A stretch of DNA of 64,000 bases from Hymenolepis diminuta (Eukaryota > Platyhelminthes > Cestoda > Cyclophyllidea > Hymenolepididae): assembly GCA_900708905.1 (NCBI GenBank), contig CAADRB010000087.1, forward strand, positions 105,081 through 169,080, read 5' to 3'. The translations under genes were made by a program, and so were the position numbers. Under the pieces are notes generated by a model. That model had not been told where the DNA came from, did not search any database, and worked only from the letters and a program-made list of their open reading frames with translations. This document shows positions 12,001-27,000 of the stretch, piece by piece (position 1 is the stretch's first letter; every line of letters starts with the position of its first letter).

Positions 12001-15000
12001 GAACGGATGGAGTTTTTTTGCATTATTTTCTTTCAAAATGCCCATAAAATAACGGTAATGGAGAATGGGAGACAGGATTTTGAATTCTAGTAGACTTTGC
12101 CTGCAAAGTGAAACAGGTTACCTTTAGCGAGAATCTCACTTTACTTCATATAAACAATAAGGGAGATTAAGTGTTGTTTCGAGCGATAAAAGAGAGCGAT
12201 TTCATAAATAAGATGTTAAGTTTCGTCTAGAAAAAAAAATGTTTAATAATTTTCACACTTTTTATTCTCTTTTTGACAGCATATATGGATAATGGTCGGC
12301 TTCGTGATTAGCCAATAATAAATATGCGGTTTAAATCAATTCCCAGGTACAACCGAGGAGAGCCAATGGTTAATAGGTCAGTGAACTAGGGTTGAAGCCT
12401 TGAAATCAATTATACTGATAACAGGAGATATTTTGGTCTTATTCCTCTATGATCCGATCACATTTCACTACATTTTGAGTTTATCAAGCTGCAAAACACT
12501 TTGCAACTGTAAATTTTTCTCACTTGAATTAATCTAAACGACCGAGCACATTATCCCCTCTTATTGCCGAACAACTATTAAATGGTTCCATTTTTTCGCA
12601 ATTCTTTCACTTTTGCATGTGTTTTGTCTTATCTTTTGATTAATGGCATGTTAAATTTCTGCTTTCTTACTATTCCTCTGCTAATATTATGTCACACAAT
12701 TTCACCTTCCAATCGTGTTTTACTTGCATTTCGGAAGGTGAGGTGAACATTTATAATTTTCATTTGAACTGTTAATGGTCCTAAATGTGCTTGCACTTCT
12801 ATCGACTAGAAGACTAGTGAAAATTCTAATTAAAGAAGTTTTCGAAATGCAATAGTTCACATGTCACTTGATTTTTTTTTCACCTTTTATTTCAAGTTAC
12901 TATCTTTTCGTACTGCTTTCGACATTTACGAGCTTTGCTTATTTTCCGTGTTTATTGTTAAAGAGGTTATTGTAAACACTCATCTTGTAGTACTAATTCT
13001 TGAAATGCGAAAGCTCTGCTTTCGAATCCTTTCCAACAACGTAAATAACTTACCTTACTTCTCCTCCGTCATGTGATCCTACATTGTCAGGTATCATTGG
13101 ACACTTAACTTCAGGTGAGATCACAATTCGTCATAGAACATCAGATTTTACCATTAATAATTCAAAATATTCTTATTGACTTAAAACTGTTCGCCTCTCA
13201 TATTGATTTGAAGCACATTATTTTGTCACGGAAAATTTCAAATAAGAAATCGATGTTCTTCTTTCTTCCTTCCTCATTTTTGTTTATTTTCGAATTTTTT
13301 AAATTAATTTCATTAGAATTAGAAAAGTAATGTTTATAACAACCCAAATTTTTCTCATCTTTCAAGTGAATGCTTAAAAATGGTACCACTCTGCTGCCCA
13401 TTTTTTATTAATAAGAGAACGGTATGAATATGATTATATTTGTTCGGAATCCTAATGGAGTATTTTCATTGCACTTGAGAGAAACTCCCAAGCTCCATCT
13501 CCCATTCACTGGATTATCTGTTATTGGGTTCCCATGCTCCCACTTGTAGAGAGCTGCTGTTACAATTATTGGCTAGTCAGGCAGCCAATCATTTATCTCC
13601 TAATCATGCCAATAAAAGTAAACTCGTTACATTCAAAGTAAACCGTCGTTTGAGCTGTAAGTCTTCTCTCTCTCTCTCTTTATGACTGTCAATTAGGTTA
13701 TTGATGGTTCCAAAATTATCGTGTGAAGCTATTCTTTCATTGGTTTAACAAATCGCCATGTTCAACGATTCTGTAATTCAAATATTCGTAAATATTTGCA
13801 CATTTCAAATTATCTTTATTGGACATCCAATTGGCACTGGAAGAGATAATCTATTCGTGCAGCGATTGAAATCAGTTATTTATATTTACAATATTTATAT
13901 ACGTATATATTGTTTTAAAATTTATGTAAATATGCGTCCCTTGAAGTTGAAAATAATAATCTCAGGGGCATGGTAATTGAAGTTTTTATTGATCTTGACT
14001 CTTCACAACAAAGTCAGTTGTTTATATAAATTCTACACCTTACTCTCACGGAAATAACATCCTTTCGTATAGTGATTTATTAATGGGTGACACTGTCAAT
14101 CAAAAGTTGGGCGAACGTATTACCGCAAAATCTGTTTAAGCATTTTTTCCCATATTATGAGAGTGTCATATATTACGAGAAGTAATATCGGACAGAATTT
14201 TTAACATTGGCTTCAAGCCTTCCGTCCTAAAAGAGAGTTGCCTTTCAAGACTCACTTTCAAATACGAAGATCTTCCTTTGGGACCTTTAGTGATCCTCCG
14301 GTAGAAATACAACCTTACACCTGTCCCTCTTTTGACCAGTGTGTCTTGTTGGTTATTATCAATTTCTAAATCCTTATTAAGTATTATTCGTTAGATTCAA
14401 ATCTTATTTTAAAACAATGGTTGTTCTCTGATTCCTGAGTTACATTTGCATTCTAGAAGAAAACAGGGAAATGCCATACTTTTGGCTCCTTCTAGCCCTT
14501 TATTCGCTCTTTTTGTTTATTCAAATACAATTATTGTATTCGGAATAATCCACTTGGTCTTCGAGAACTTGTCACAGTCTTTTTTTCTTTCCCCATAATT
14601 TTTTCGCCTTGGGGATTGCTTGGATAGGCAAGCGCTGCATCTACAAAGTGAATACCGTGTTTAGTTAACTGTGTTGTAACATCAGTTTATTGTTTTGCTA
14701 AGGGCGGAAAAATTTTATGATTTGACGATGATGGGTAATGAAAGCTGTCAGTCAGCAGAACTGCGTTGCATTGTTTAATGTCAGCATTGTTCCCGCGGAT
14801 TTAACGCCCTTCTCAGGTTTCTAAATAAAACAATTCCCAATGCGTTAAAATAGGTGGTGCTTGTAACGCTTGCCTCGGGTAGATAAAGAGGATCTTAGAA
14901 GTGGGTTCAAGAAATTGTATTATACTATCCCTCTTTATTGACCGTCCGCATCACCAGGTATGCACCGATAAACGTCGATCACATGATGTCTGCTTTTGCT

Positions 15001-18000
15001 GGAGGCGCTATTATTGCATGTTAATTTATTAAAAGAGATACTATGCAATTGCCATTTGAACAAGCAGATATAATGCTACAACAGAGAGGAAATAGTTTGG
15101 GGAAAGGGTTGGGATATTCAGTCTATGGGATTTGTGGGTAATCAGTTCTCCTCTCCTCAGTCCTCAATCGTGCCTTTGATGAGGCTTCTGCTGAATCTAT
15201 TGTGAACATCGATAATGACATTTTTATCTTCTAATAGCTCATTTTGACTATTGATCTTCTGCCTTTAGGGGGCAGTCTCCTTGCTTTTTCCGTTTTGTTT
15301 TGGATTTGGCGTACGTAAATCAAGTGTCTGTCATCCGCCAATTAAGTGTCTGGCAGCTGTTATTCGTCGTTTACTTATCTTTTCCGCAGTAAATGATATT
15401 AAAAGACTTAGTAATCCGTTTTGTTTTCTTTGGAAATTTCTCTATGCACGAATCATAATTACTCTTAATGTTCATGGTATAGCAAAAATACTTTTACAAT
15501 TACTCACTATGGAAAAGCATTTAATTCATGAAGCAGTACAACAGCACTATTGGAGGTGAAAGGGGGTATGCAGTGAAGTTCAGTTCTCAATAGCCTTAAT
15601 TTATTTGAACTATAAGTGTATTGAGTTCACTGTGCGTTGTCCTAGTGTTCTAAAGTTCGCACACATTTCCAGGCCGTCTCATGCCCACGTTGTTCGAGTG
15701 TTCTTGATCAGCTGGTTAAATTAAGTGGTCTTCCAATCCACAGGTAATACCAACGAAAAAAGGATGGATGACATTAATTTTCGTCTTTTTACGTAAATTT
15801 TGAATAAAAGACTGTTGTCATATATCTGAACATTCCTGCGTTTAGCGATTTTTTTTCAAATAATTAAGTGAAATCAAACCCAAAAAATTACATAGGAAGA
15901 ATGTATTACAAAATATTTATTTGATTCAGTAACACTATCTGACTTAATCTATCCTTCACACAAAAATCACTGGCTATGGAAACAACTCATTTCACGCACT
16001 TATTCAAAGGGCCAACTGAGTCCGTTGCTTTACTATCGAAGCGTGATTTATTAGGTAATTAAATTTATTTTCTTTATTTCAGGTGTGGGATCTTGCCGCA
16101 GGAAAGCAGTTAGCCGAGCTCTCTGGTCACACAGCTCCGGTGACCAACATCACCTACCATCCCACAGTGCTTCTCCTGGCCTCCGCTTCAGCAGATCGTA
16201 CTGTTCGGGTCTTTGATCTTGAGACCTTTAACCAGGTGGCTGTCTCTGGTATCGAATTGGCCGCTTCTGCTGTTCGAAGGATAGCCTTTCATCCTGAGGG
16301 ACAATGTCTCTATGTTGCAACAACTGAACAGCTTAAGGTGAGTCCTTACTGTACATTGTTTATCTATTATCGATCAACATTCAGGCGCTTGATTCAGTGG
16401 TGATTAGAAGTTAATCAGTCGGATTAGAAAATTCAGAGGAGTTCAACCTAACATAATATGATTTATTAAATCGTTAACAATATTTTACCATCTTGACATT
16501 CCACTCTTTTATGATGTAAACATTTTGGATTCAATTCTTAATAGCATTATTTCCAGATCTTAAATGCAACGGTTGTTCTATCATCTCTAGTCAATTTTTC
16601 ATTTCCCTTTTAGAATATTAATTTTATGGATGTTTCACTGCTTTTTTTGCCCACATAGATGTTTGGTATCGTTCTATCTCCTTTGGCAAAACGTGAAATT
16701 AAAGAATTTACAGTTGAATACTTAAATGTTCACGATGAGGTTTATCTAACCTGATCGATGTACCTAGGATTCCTTCAAGGTTTATTTCTCTCTTAGTTTT
16801 GCAGTTATCTTTCGAGGCTCGTCTGCTGCCTTTTCCTTTCCAATTAGTTATCGCTTAGTTAGCCCTCCTGATATGAAGCCCATTCGAAAAGGTCTGGTAC
16901 ACTTCAACATAATTCACAGATTTCTTTTATTATCATTTCTGGGAAAGCAAAAATATCTCACAATTTTTAATCATAGAGACCGTCTTATCAAAAGGCGTGG
17001 TGGAAGCGATTTAAGCAATAACAAAGAGTATTTGCGTAAATCGAGAATCGGAGCCTTACTTCATCCGAATTCTGAAATCGTCAGTCTGTCAGCAATTTGA
17101 TTTCACTGCGTAATGTATTAACCTATTTCTTATCTCTGCTACATTTTTTGCCTTATTAGTTCTTTTCCATGCTCATGGTTGGGCATGAAGTTTCGTTACT
17201 GCCACGTTACTGTCCAACCAATCAGCCAATCACTTCCATAACACACGTCTTATATAATCAATTGAGCTTCTTTAATAGGGAAAAGGAGACCGCCATTGAG
17301 TTACAAGCTTCCCACCTTTCTTCTGATCTGGACGGATCACTAGAAATGAGGTAGTCACTGTTTTTTTTGTCATCATAATTCTCACACAGATATGACACCT
17401 TTAATATCTCTTTATCCCTACTTTACACTTCATTGAGAATGTTTCCATCTAGAAGCTAATATTCAGCTCAGAATAAGGAGATAGCAAATTCCAGTTGTTC
17501 TTAGCCCAACCTCAATAACGTTCTTTACTAAACTACATAGATAGTATACCTTAATTCATACGAGCTTTTTAAAAGCTAAACGTTAAAAGAACGAAAATAG
17601 GAAACGTAAATTAAATTAATTGGCTATTTCCGTATTAGGTAAACTCCTTAATTTATCATATAACTTTGGCACCTAATGTGAATCACAACTCGTGGTGAGT
17701 AATCACATATCTACCTGCTATGATATTTCTCTATCATCTAATGTACGTTCTTCTATATTGAATTTAGTGCGGAATGGTAAATTCCAAGCACTTTAGCTCC
17801 TTGTAATGTGATAGGAAGGTATATATTTGTCGCTTGTATTTCACGGTTGACTAAATCAATTAGCGTATTTGGAATGCCATTGTTTTCTCTCTCAGGTAAA
17901 GTTGTAGAAGAAATTTGAGTACCTTAACAGTTATTAAGCAAAACAACAAGGCAGCATAATAAGTAACTCTAAATAATGAAATAATGCTAATTTTGTGAAA

Positions 18001-21000
18001 TAATAACCGTCCTTTCAAGGTCTTTGTCTGTATGGGTTTGTTGATCCTGTTCGAGTGCTGACACCAGCCTGCACTGCAATTTGCCTTTCCCCTATCTTGT
18101 CGTAAAGCGTAGATTAGATAATAGACAACTTTCGCAAATTGTCTATTTTGACTCAATCTGCCTTTTTGCACTCTCAGCTCGGATGTTTGTTTTCCTACTC
18201 GTCCATCTTTCCAACCCTATTCCTACTCTTCTTTCGCTCGACTTTTGATCTAGGAAAAATTATGGTCTTCATAGGTATCTTCTATGAAGATCCTTGCTGT
18301 TGAAGGAGGAAATATTTTAGGATAGCATAATCGTATTCTCATATGGGTTTTTTCATCTTTCCTTTATTAAATCGGTTTTCCCTTTCCCCTCTTCAGATTT
18401 GGTACTCATTTCACAATTAGTAAAGCCCAAGTGGACAAACATTCGGTAAAATAAAATGAAATAAAATCAATAATGAAATAGGAGATTAAGCTAAAATATA
18501 GAGCCGCAGCATTTGCTCAAGTATTAAACTTTTTTCTTTATTGTTCTTCAGATCTACCACTACGAGATAATGTCCTGTTTGGAAACTATTCAAGTCGGTT
18601 GGCGTGGCGGAGGAGGTTTGGTTGATATAGCCGTGGCGCCAGCATTCAACCAACTGGTCGGTGCTTCGATCACCAACTCTGCAGTCACCACCTACATCGC
18701 CGATGTCAAATCTTGTGTCCCCTTCACCTCGCCCTCTTCACCGTCCTATATCGGTGGACGAATTTCTGATTCAAATATTCCTACTGGCATTCCCACGACC
18801 TCTTCAGCTGGTTCTTCCTCTCCTGATGAGGTTTGTTTGAGTCCCACATAATATTGCCTACTAAGTTGTATAGTGTCCTAGAGGGATCAATACGTATGTA
18901 TTTTGTTTATGGGAATCCAGTGATATGAATTATCTACTAAGTTTATCATACAGGAAGACTCTAGATGGTACTTTCCAGGTGGGAATTTACTTTTCAGTGA
19001 TTACGGATGATCTATCTAGTTCTCTAACGGAAGCATTTATTCCTATTGCATGAGGAATCAAAAAGAATGCTTCTGTATCCGACTATTAATCAAATTAAAA
19101 GAATGTGATATTGTTGCCAACCGAAATGTCCACAATATTAAGCTATTAATCATAAAACCTGGGATGATTAAATTCCCCTAAATTGCTAGAACCCAAGGTT
19201 AGAAAGCGGAAGAGTTATCGACCGCGTCTTTTAGGTAGAGTGAGGAAGGAGGCTATGTTTTTGGTATTTTACTTGTAACAACAGCGCTAAAAGGTGGCCG
19301 TGATAGGTTGAGGTCAATCAATGAGTCCAAAATTAACACCAGAATAAATTACGAAATCTTTAGATAGTGAGGAGTGTTTCCCGATTAAATTGATTACAAA
19401 CAATTTGGCAGACTGGATCACCAATGATATCTTTAATTGAGATATTCAACTTGATTTATTTCTAACTATTAAAAATTATCCGTAACTGAATCCTTAAATG
19501 TTCTACACAAAGTTTCAACCTCTGACCTAAATCCAATTGCAAAAAAACTCTGACTAGGAGAAAGTTCTATCAGCTACGATTATTTTAAATACGATTGATT
19601 TGTCAAGTACGGGTGAGATGTTTTAATCCTATGTTGAAATATACANNNNNNNNNNNNNNNNNNNNNNNNNNNNNNNNNNNNNNNNNNNNNNNNNNNNNNN
19701 NNNNNNNNNNNNNNNNNNNNNNNNNNNNNNNNNNNNNNNNNNNNNNNNNNNNNNNNNNNNNNNNNNNNNNNNNNNNNNNNNNNNNNNNNNNNNNNNNNNN
19801 NNNNNATTATCCGGGCTTTCGGTGTCTGACTGCATGATTATGCCTCCTTAAATCGCATCGACCTGAGTGCCTCGAAATTATTGTAACTTGTCAAAATGGA
19901 GTGATATATAATTAAGTCAAGGTGTGTTCCTCTGGGTTTTCTGGGTATTTTGTACACATTACATTACAGAATCTACCATTTTCATTTTTGCAACTTTGTG
20001 GCTTCCTTCTCAGCCAGCACCTTTCCAACCGTCCCGATACAAGAGCGAAATGTGTCGCCCGGGTGCTACCTCTGTCCGCAAGTCCTTCTCTCTTCGCGGT
20101 GAGAGCAACAGACCATGTGTCGTTCCCGTGAGTGCTTTTATATCATTTTAATACCATATTTTTAAATTTATTTTGAAAGTATTTTGAATTGGAGAAGATG
20201 GTAAAATTTTGACTAATAGTGGATATTGTATTCTATTTCACATTTCAGAAATTTGAGTTCTCACAACGGGGCTCCATTTTCAGCATATCGGTCTCATTTG
20301 GAGTTCACTTGTTGGCATTGCCCTTAAAATAATAGTAGGTTGCGTAGTTTAAATGCGCACTTCTAAAAGATTCCAAGAACTGCGATTCTGTCCAGTGATT
20401 GAAACTATCATCCTTTTTTCCCTTAAAATAAGGATCTGAAATACTTTCTGTGATGTTGGATTCGATGTCTACTTAGTGCATTTATGTATTCCTCGAAGAA
20501 AAGGAAATTTGGTCGAGAATGATATAGATGTTTCATTGATCTTTGTTTTCCACACCAGGGGTCATCGAGTTTAGGTCGCCCTCGTTTAAGCCTAACTTTT
20601 TACATTAGTAGCTGACTTCCAAAACGAACATTCAAAGTGTGCATCTTTATTACAACAAGCAGAAGGAAAAATGTTTATAGTGAATTATTTCTCTTTTTTA
20701 AGTGCATGATCAAGTGTTTCTCCAGCATTTGACCGATTGAGAAGGCCTCTTATATAAAATAAAATACTTTTGAGGTGATATTCGATCTTTTTAATCCAGA
20801 TTGAAATGTCATTTCGTTGGCGTGTACGTTTCGTATTCATTTTATTTCAATATCACCACTTTTTGAATAAAGGTCAAAATGTATATTTATTTCTAAGATT
20901 GGAACTGCACTCTACCGAGTATCGATCTGTCGAGTGGACGTGGATCGTGATATTTATTGCGATCTGGTAAGGATCACACCGGAATCTAATTCAAAAGCAT

Positions 21001-24000
21001 AAACGTCAGCTCGCATAACCTAGAATTCTCACCCCATGCTAATAATCCTATAGTTGTATCAGCATATTCGGACCACAAATCGTAACTGGAAATGTCAGCT
21101 GACGTAGTATTCTTGGCTTTTACTACCGCAAGGCCAGCATCAGAGAATGTGGCTCCGTTTTTTTCGAACAATGAATTATGTATTATGCGGTAATCTTTGC
21201 TGTTATTACTAATAACAACATGGTGCAGTTATCTAAGAGTTGATAGTGGCCTTTAGTTGTGCCCCCCTTCTTGCCACATTTTGTGATGGTGATTGCGAAC
21301 AATAGTTTGTTTATTTTTAAAAGTAAATATTCCTTACCCGTACGTATTTGGAAAGTATTTCAGAGAGAATCAATCTCGACTAGATCACATCGTATTACTG
21401 TTGTGTCGGTTACATATCATAGAACCAACCTCTTCATTCTTAGTTGTGACCGTGCTGCACTGGTATGCAAGGATCATTTTTGACAATCCCAAACAGAATA
21501 GACAATTGACCCGGTTTATCGTTCTCCACTAATTTGCTCAATACAGTCTTTTCTTCAGAATTGTGACTGGTATGAATTGGCATTAACTTAATTTAAGGAA
21601 TTCCCTCTGTTAGTGCTGAATATAGTCAGCACTGACGACCAGCTGTGTCGAAGTTCAGTTACTAATTTCCTTAGAATATCTGAATCTGTTTCAACGACCT
21701 GGTATTTGAATTTCCCTTTTTATATCTCGATATGAGTGGATTCAATCACAATTTCATATTGGACTTTTGTTTGGAGCCTTTGTTTCTGGTACAAATTTTC
21801 ACTTGCTTTTATGAAGTGGTCCACCTGATATGCGAGCATGTCTTCAATTATGTTTATGGTACTCTCAAATACTTATCTAAAATCTCAAAAAAACGTAAGA
21901 CTTGTTTTTAATCTAACTGTAGAATAGTCTAGTCTAGGTTAATTCCGGAAATATGTCGCCTGCTTGTTAAACTGATCCTAGTAATTAGTTGTGCTTGGTT
22001 CTTACCCCAAATCATAATTCATATCATCTTGTACCTCCTTTAAAAGGATGACTCCTCGAAATCTTCCTCTGCAATGACATCAGACATTGCCTCCGAATCA
22101 GATGACCCACGACCTGTGATCGACGATCTCGTCACTTACAACCGTGTATTCAAACCCAAACGAGCCATTGCTCGCAGTCCAACTCGTGTCACATCCACCA
22201 TCCGAACGGTAGGCCAACAGCAAGTTTCTGCCACACAATCGTTGTCCTCCGTCCGACCTCCTCAGAAACTCTTCCCTTCTAAAGAGGGGGAAGATGTGGA
22301 AGAGGATGATGTCCCCTTTTCTCCACCTCCTACTGCTGCTGCTGCTGCTAATGGTGAGTTATTAAAAATTTTAATCTTATGGGAAAAAAATTTTTTCCTT
22401 GCATCTTTTATTAGTACTGATAAATATTAACTGAATGACGATCGTCGGTTGTTGTTTTAGTTTAGCCACCTTTAAAATTCCGCCAAAATTTTAAGTGAAA
22501 TTGAACAAGCGAATTTATTAGTTTTGGAAATAAATCACGTAAAAGTGGATATATTGCATTCACACTGGAGCATTTTAATTAATAGATATTTTATAGTTTC
22601 ATTGTCATTCCGTTGGTTTCTAACACTTGTCTTGATCAAGGAGAAGACATCTTGATGAAAGCCCTCAATCTACCACCCCGCTTGCTAACTTTTTTAAAAT
22701 ACCGTAATTGGTCATTTGCATCACTAAATGTGTATCAAGAGATTGATCTTTTGACCCCTAACTTGACGAATATGTATTGTTGGTCTGCCTCTGATTTAAG
22801 TAGCATAGATGGATTGTAAATTTCTTCAGCACTTAGGATTATACTGGAATATTTATGCTTTAAATGCTCTTGAATCTTTTTGAATGAATATGTTTGCAAT
22901 TAATTGACTTTGCAAGAGACCCACAATGCTAATTTTTTCCCTTTATTGTTACAATGGATCTCCTAAATTCTTTCCTCATTGATTTCCTGCTTTTTACCCT
23001 TCCGATTTGAGATGATCTTTCCTAGAAAGGAGGGGGTGCCTGTGTGCCTACGTTATCGTTTCCGTTGAATGGAAGTGCTCGTCAGCATTCAATTTTAAAA
23101 GTTTCTTCTGAGTAATTTGCATTCCATCACTCCTACCATTTTCAATATTAGCACTTATGGTTAGTCATTCTCACATCACCGGATGTGCGCCGATAAGTCT
23201 CTAACCCTCTGACTTCACAGACTGCATGTTTTTACCACTGTGCCATCGATAATCATAACTTCGTGAAGGGATAATGCTAAAAATGAATAGATTGAATTGC
23301 AGAGGATAGATTTTTTTCCAACCTTGAAACAAAGAGGAATGTTTAAACGTTGCTATCTCTTGCTTTTCTCCCACATAGAGGGGACATTTTTAAACGTTTA
23401 CTTTGCTGAATACTCTAGTTTGAATTGAGTTGGTCGTCGTTTACTCAAAACTCATATTATTACTCATGATGAAGGGAAAATGCTATAAGAAATTGTGGGG
23501 AACCGTCCAAATGAGAGACAGGCGGTAGAAATTGTAGGACGTAAATGATGTTATACCTCGTTTGAATTCACGGATTCTGCAAGCCATCTCTTCGTTGCCA
23601 ACTTAGTATAATTGGTGGCATCCAAAACTCAAACCATCGTATCTGATTCCTAAGTGAAAAATATTTACCTTCTCTGGCCTCAATCGAATTTCCAGAGGGG
23701 TCGAGTTCTAGAGAAATTAAACCGTTTTTGAATGACTGTTTGCAATATTTGTAGCCTTCATTAGAGTATCAAAGTGGAGGCTGTGGGGTTGCTCTCCACT
23801 TTCACTCTGCCTTTAAGTTGAGAAAATAATTTTAATTTCTCTTTCCCTTCCATTTATTTGTTGAAGCTACGTTGTGTGCACCACGGGTGGGACACATGTG
23901 CAAACACACACACACACACAAAAGACGCTTGTTTAATAAAAGGTCGCTGCAACTATTCATACGGAAACAACAATATATATATATATATATATAAGCAGAA

Positions 24001-27000
24001 TTGATAAGTAAGGTTGTAAGTTATATGTGAAAAGCATGAGCTTGTGAGCAATTTTTAATTCTGAAAAAGTTCAGTAGGAATTGAAGGAGAGGAGAGAGAT
24101 CGAGTAGAATTTGGGAGTAGAGCCAAGTTATGAAATACTTCTTACATCATCGGATTTTTAGATGCATCAGGTTGTCCGCAACTTTACTCAATGATCACAT
24201 TTCACTCTGTCCGAGAATTCGCATTTAACGGACTCGATTTTTACATTCCAATTCCCCAATTCACTTCTCTCTCCTCAAAAATTACTGCTATTATTATTAT
24301 TAAAGGTTATGTTTTCTGTTCAATCCTACCTCCTATTTGACCCTTTGTTCAAATAGATTAAAATAGGTAGATCTATAAAAAATAATATTGTTGTTTATTC
24401 TAATACTACTGGTAACCAAAACAAGCTACCCTGTTCCCACGTGCGTCTCACGAAGCCAATTAGGCTTAAAGTGTGACGTGTAATTTTATCACGACACCTT
24501 GCTTAAGCATGATCCATAAAACGTGATTTTCCTGCTTTCTGCACGACAGAAATAGATCTTCTGGAAAAATATATCTCGTCCCTACTTCTGGAATCTTGTA
24601 AGTATTATACGCACAGATGTAATGGTTTATCATCACATTATTAGACTCTAACCTCTCTTAATCGTAATATGTCGGGAGATGCCTGTTCTGCTTGTTTCTC
24701 TAAACTCACCGAGCATTGTAATTCTTTTTCAGTAATTCCAGATATAGAGAAGGCAGTGGTTTCCGCGGCCGCTGGAGAGGACAAGGTGGAAATCTCAGAC
24801 TTTTTGCCTCAAGTGAGTCTGAATTCATTTTTTTTAATACATCCTTTAACCATGACTGTTAGCCTTTAAAGGAGCCTGAGCATTCCAGGTTATCCTCGTG
24901 AAATGTGGACTTCGTCTTAGTTCTCTGTGTTTCTTTCTGTCTCCGGCTTTATGGCAGGAGAGACACCAATGTCGAATAGAGGAAACTAGAAAAACCACAG
25001 CTCCTCCTAACTGCACGAACTCACCTACTGCAAGATGTGATGATGGCGGAGTCAGTGGCGGAATATTTTATTGCATGAAGGCAGCTGTCTTGTAATCAGT
25101 AAAATGCCAGTTAACTTAGTACGAGAGTAAAGTTCTAAACACGGGATATCTGGGGAAAATTGATAATCCTCTTTAAGGTCGTGGAATGAATCATAAGTGG
25201 AACGAATGGAAAGTGGTAGAAAATTAGTACAAAATGATTTGATAGCCGATTCACAATAACTGATGACGTAGATAGAGAACAGGGTCAATTCAACTTCATT
25301 GAGATGTACACCCTTTGGAATTGAGAAATCTTTTCGATTTCCACCACCAACAAGGTGGAAAATAGGGAATGGGGCTTCACTTCATCCACTTCATCGTCCC
25401 TCTCCTCTACCTATTTTATAATTTAGTCAATGGAATATTTGAGAAATTGGCAAGGAGGTATTACCTGAACTTGGATCAAGGGACATATGGCGTACTGTGC
25501 TTATTGAAACTAAGATTATTCATCCTCTATATTCCTAATTCAAGCTTTCTACAGCCACAAAATACTTATTTGAAATGGATGTGCGAAGATTTTTTGCTGA
25601 ATGAAAATCGAATGAATTGCTCTAAGCATCCAATCAGTGATGAGCCATGCAGACTAAATCACATCTCTCAACTCCTCGGTCTTGAAGGTACTTACAAGTT
25701 GAGAGCCCTCTTATTATTATTACTTACAACAATACGACAAACTTTTACAGGTTCTGATCATGGAATGGCGTCTGTAAACGCAGAATAGCAAGATCGTTCA
25801 AGAAGGATGAAAAGTGGGTGGGGGTGGCCTAACGGATGTATATAATGAAGTCAGAATGTCATGAATCTTAGTTTAAATTCCGGAATACTTAAGTTTTCCA
25901 CTTTATCGTAATAGGTATAGCTCATTTTGTAATATCCTGAATCAATTTTCATAATTTGATTCCTGGGGGTTCTGGATAAGTTCATGCCCGTGATATGTGA
26001 GCTTCTTGACCATTTGACTTAATTGAATGGTTGGTCATGCCACGTTGATTAATTTGTTTCTCCTTAGGGGTGCCTGAGCACGCAAATGAGACTAACAAAG
26101 GTATCAGATTCTGTGACAAAGAAGCTTTACAATATATAGGTCAAGAATAATGCTTCGATCTGACCAAGAAACCGCTTAATAATACTGCAACACCACTATA
26201 AAATAGCTAAAGTGAACGACTAGCCAAAAAGTAATGACATATGACTCTCATTTCAGTCTGCCGCTCCACAAAACTCTGGTAACAACGATACATTTGCCGG
26301 TATGTGGAGCATGATGAGCGGAGACGGAAGCAATAATAATGGTAAAGTCATTTCTAAGGGCACTGCACAACCTCCTGTTCGAAATACCAACAACCAGACA
26401 ACAGCACCTTCCTCCAAGGAGACCTCCGCAACAACTACAGCTGGCTGTCGTGGGGGAGGTAGCGGTGAAGCAGCTACACTCCAGCGACTACGAACACCTC
26501 ATGGCGCCCTCATGTCTGTTCTGGTGGCTAGACAGAAGTCTCTCACTACCGTCCGAATGCTGTGGCCGAGAGAAAACTTCAAGGCGTGTGTTGAATCAGC
26601 CATTCTTATGCAAGATCAAGCTATCTTTGTAGATGTGCTGAGAGTTTTGCTGGCTTATAGGTAAGAGTTTGGCTAAGTATCAATAGTATCCATATTCCTC
26701 TAGAATATGTGCAACTAACAGGGATAATTTTACTTTTGAGAAAGTTCTTCCGCGTTTTGATTGACCCCAACGTTAGCAACCACGTTCTTACGTCCAAGGA
26801 TTCTCCACAAAACCCTCACGACTGGACAAAATTGACTATTCTTATTCAGGGGCAAGATACGTTAGTTGGATGTGTTGCCTTACAGATGATTCAAGTCGAG
26901 CTACTTATTTTTGTATAAGCAGTATCTACGGTTCTAGAAGTTTAAATCTTGATAAATGGGACCAATGTTATCGAACGGCCGTGTTATGAAAGATATCTTG

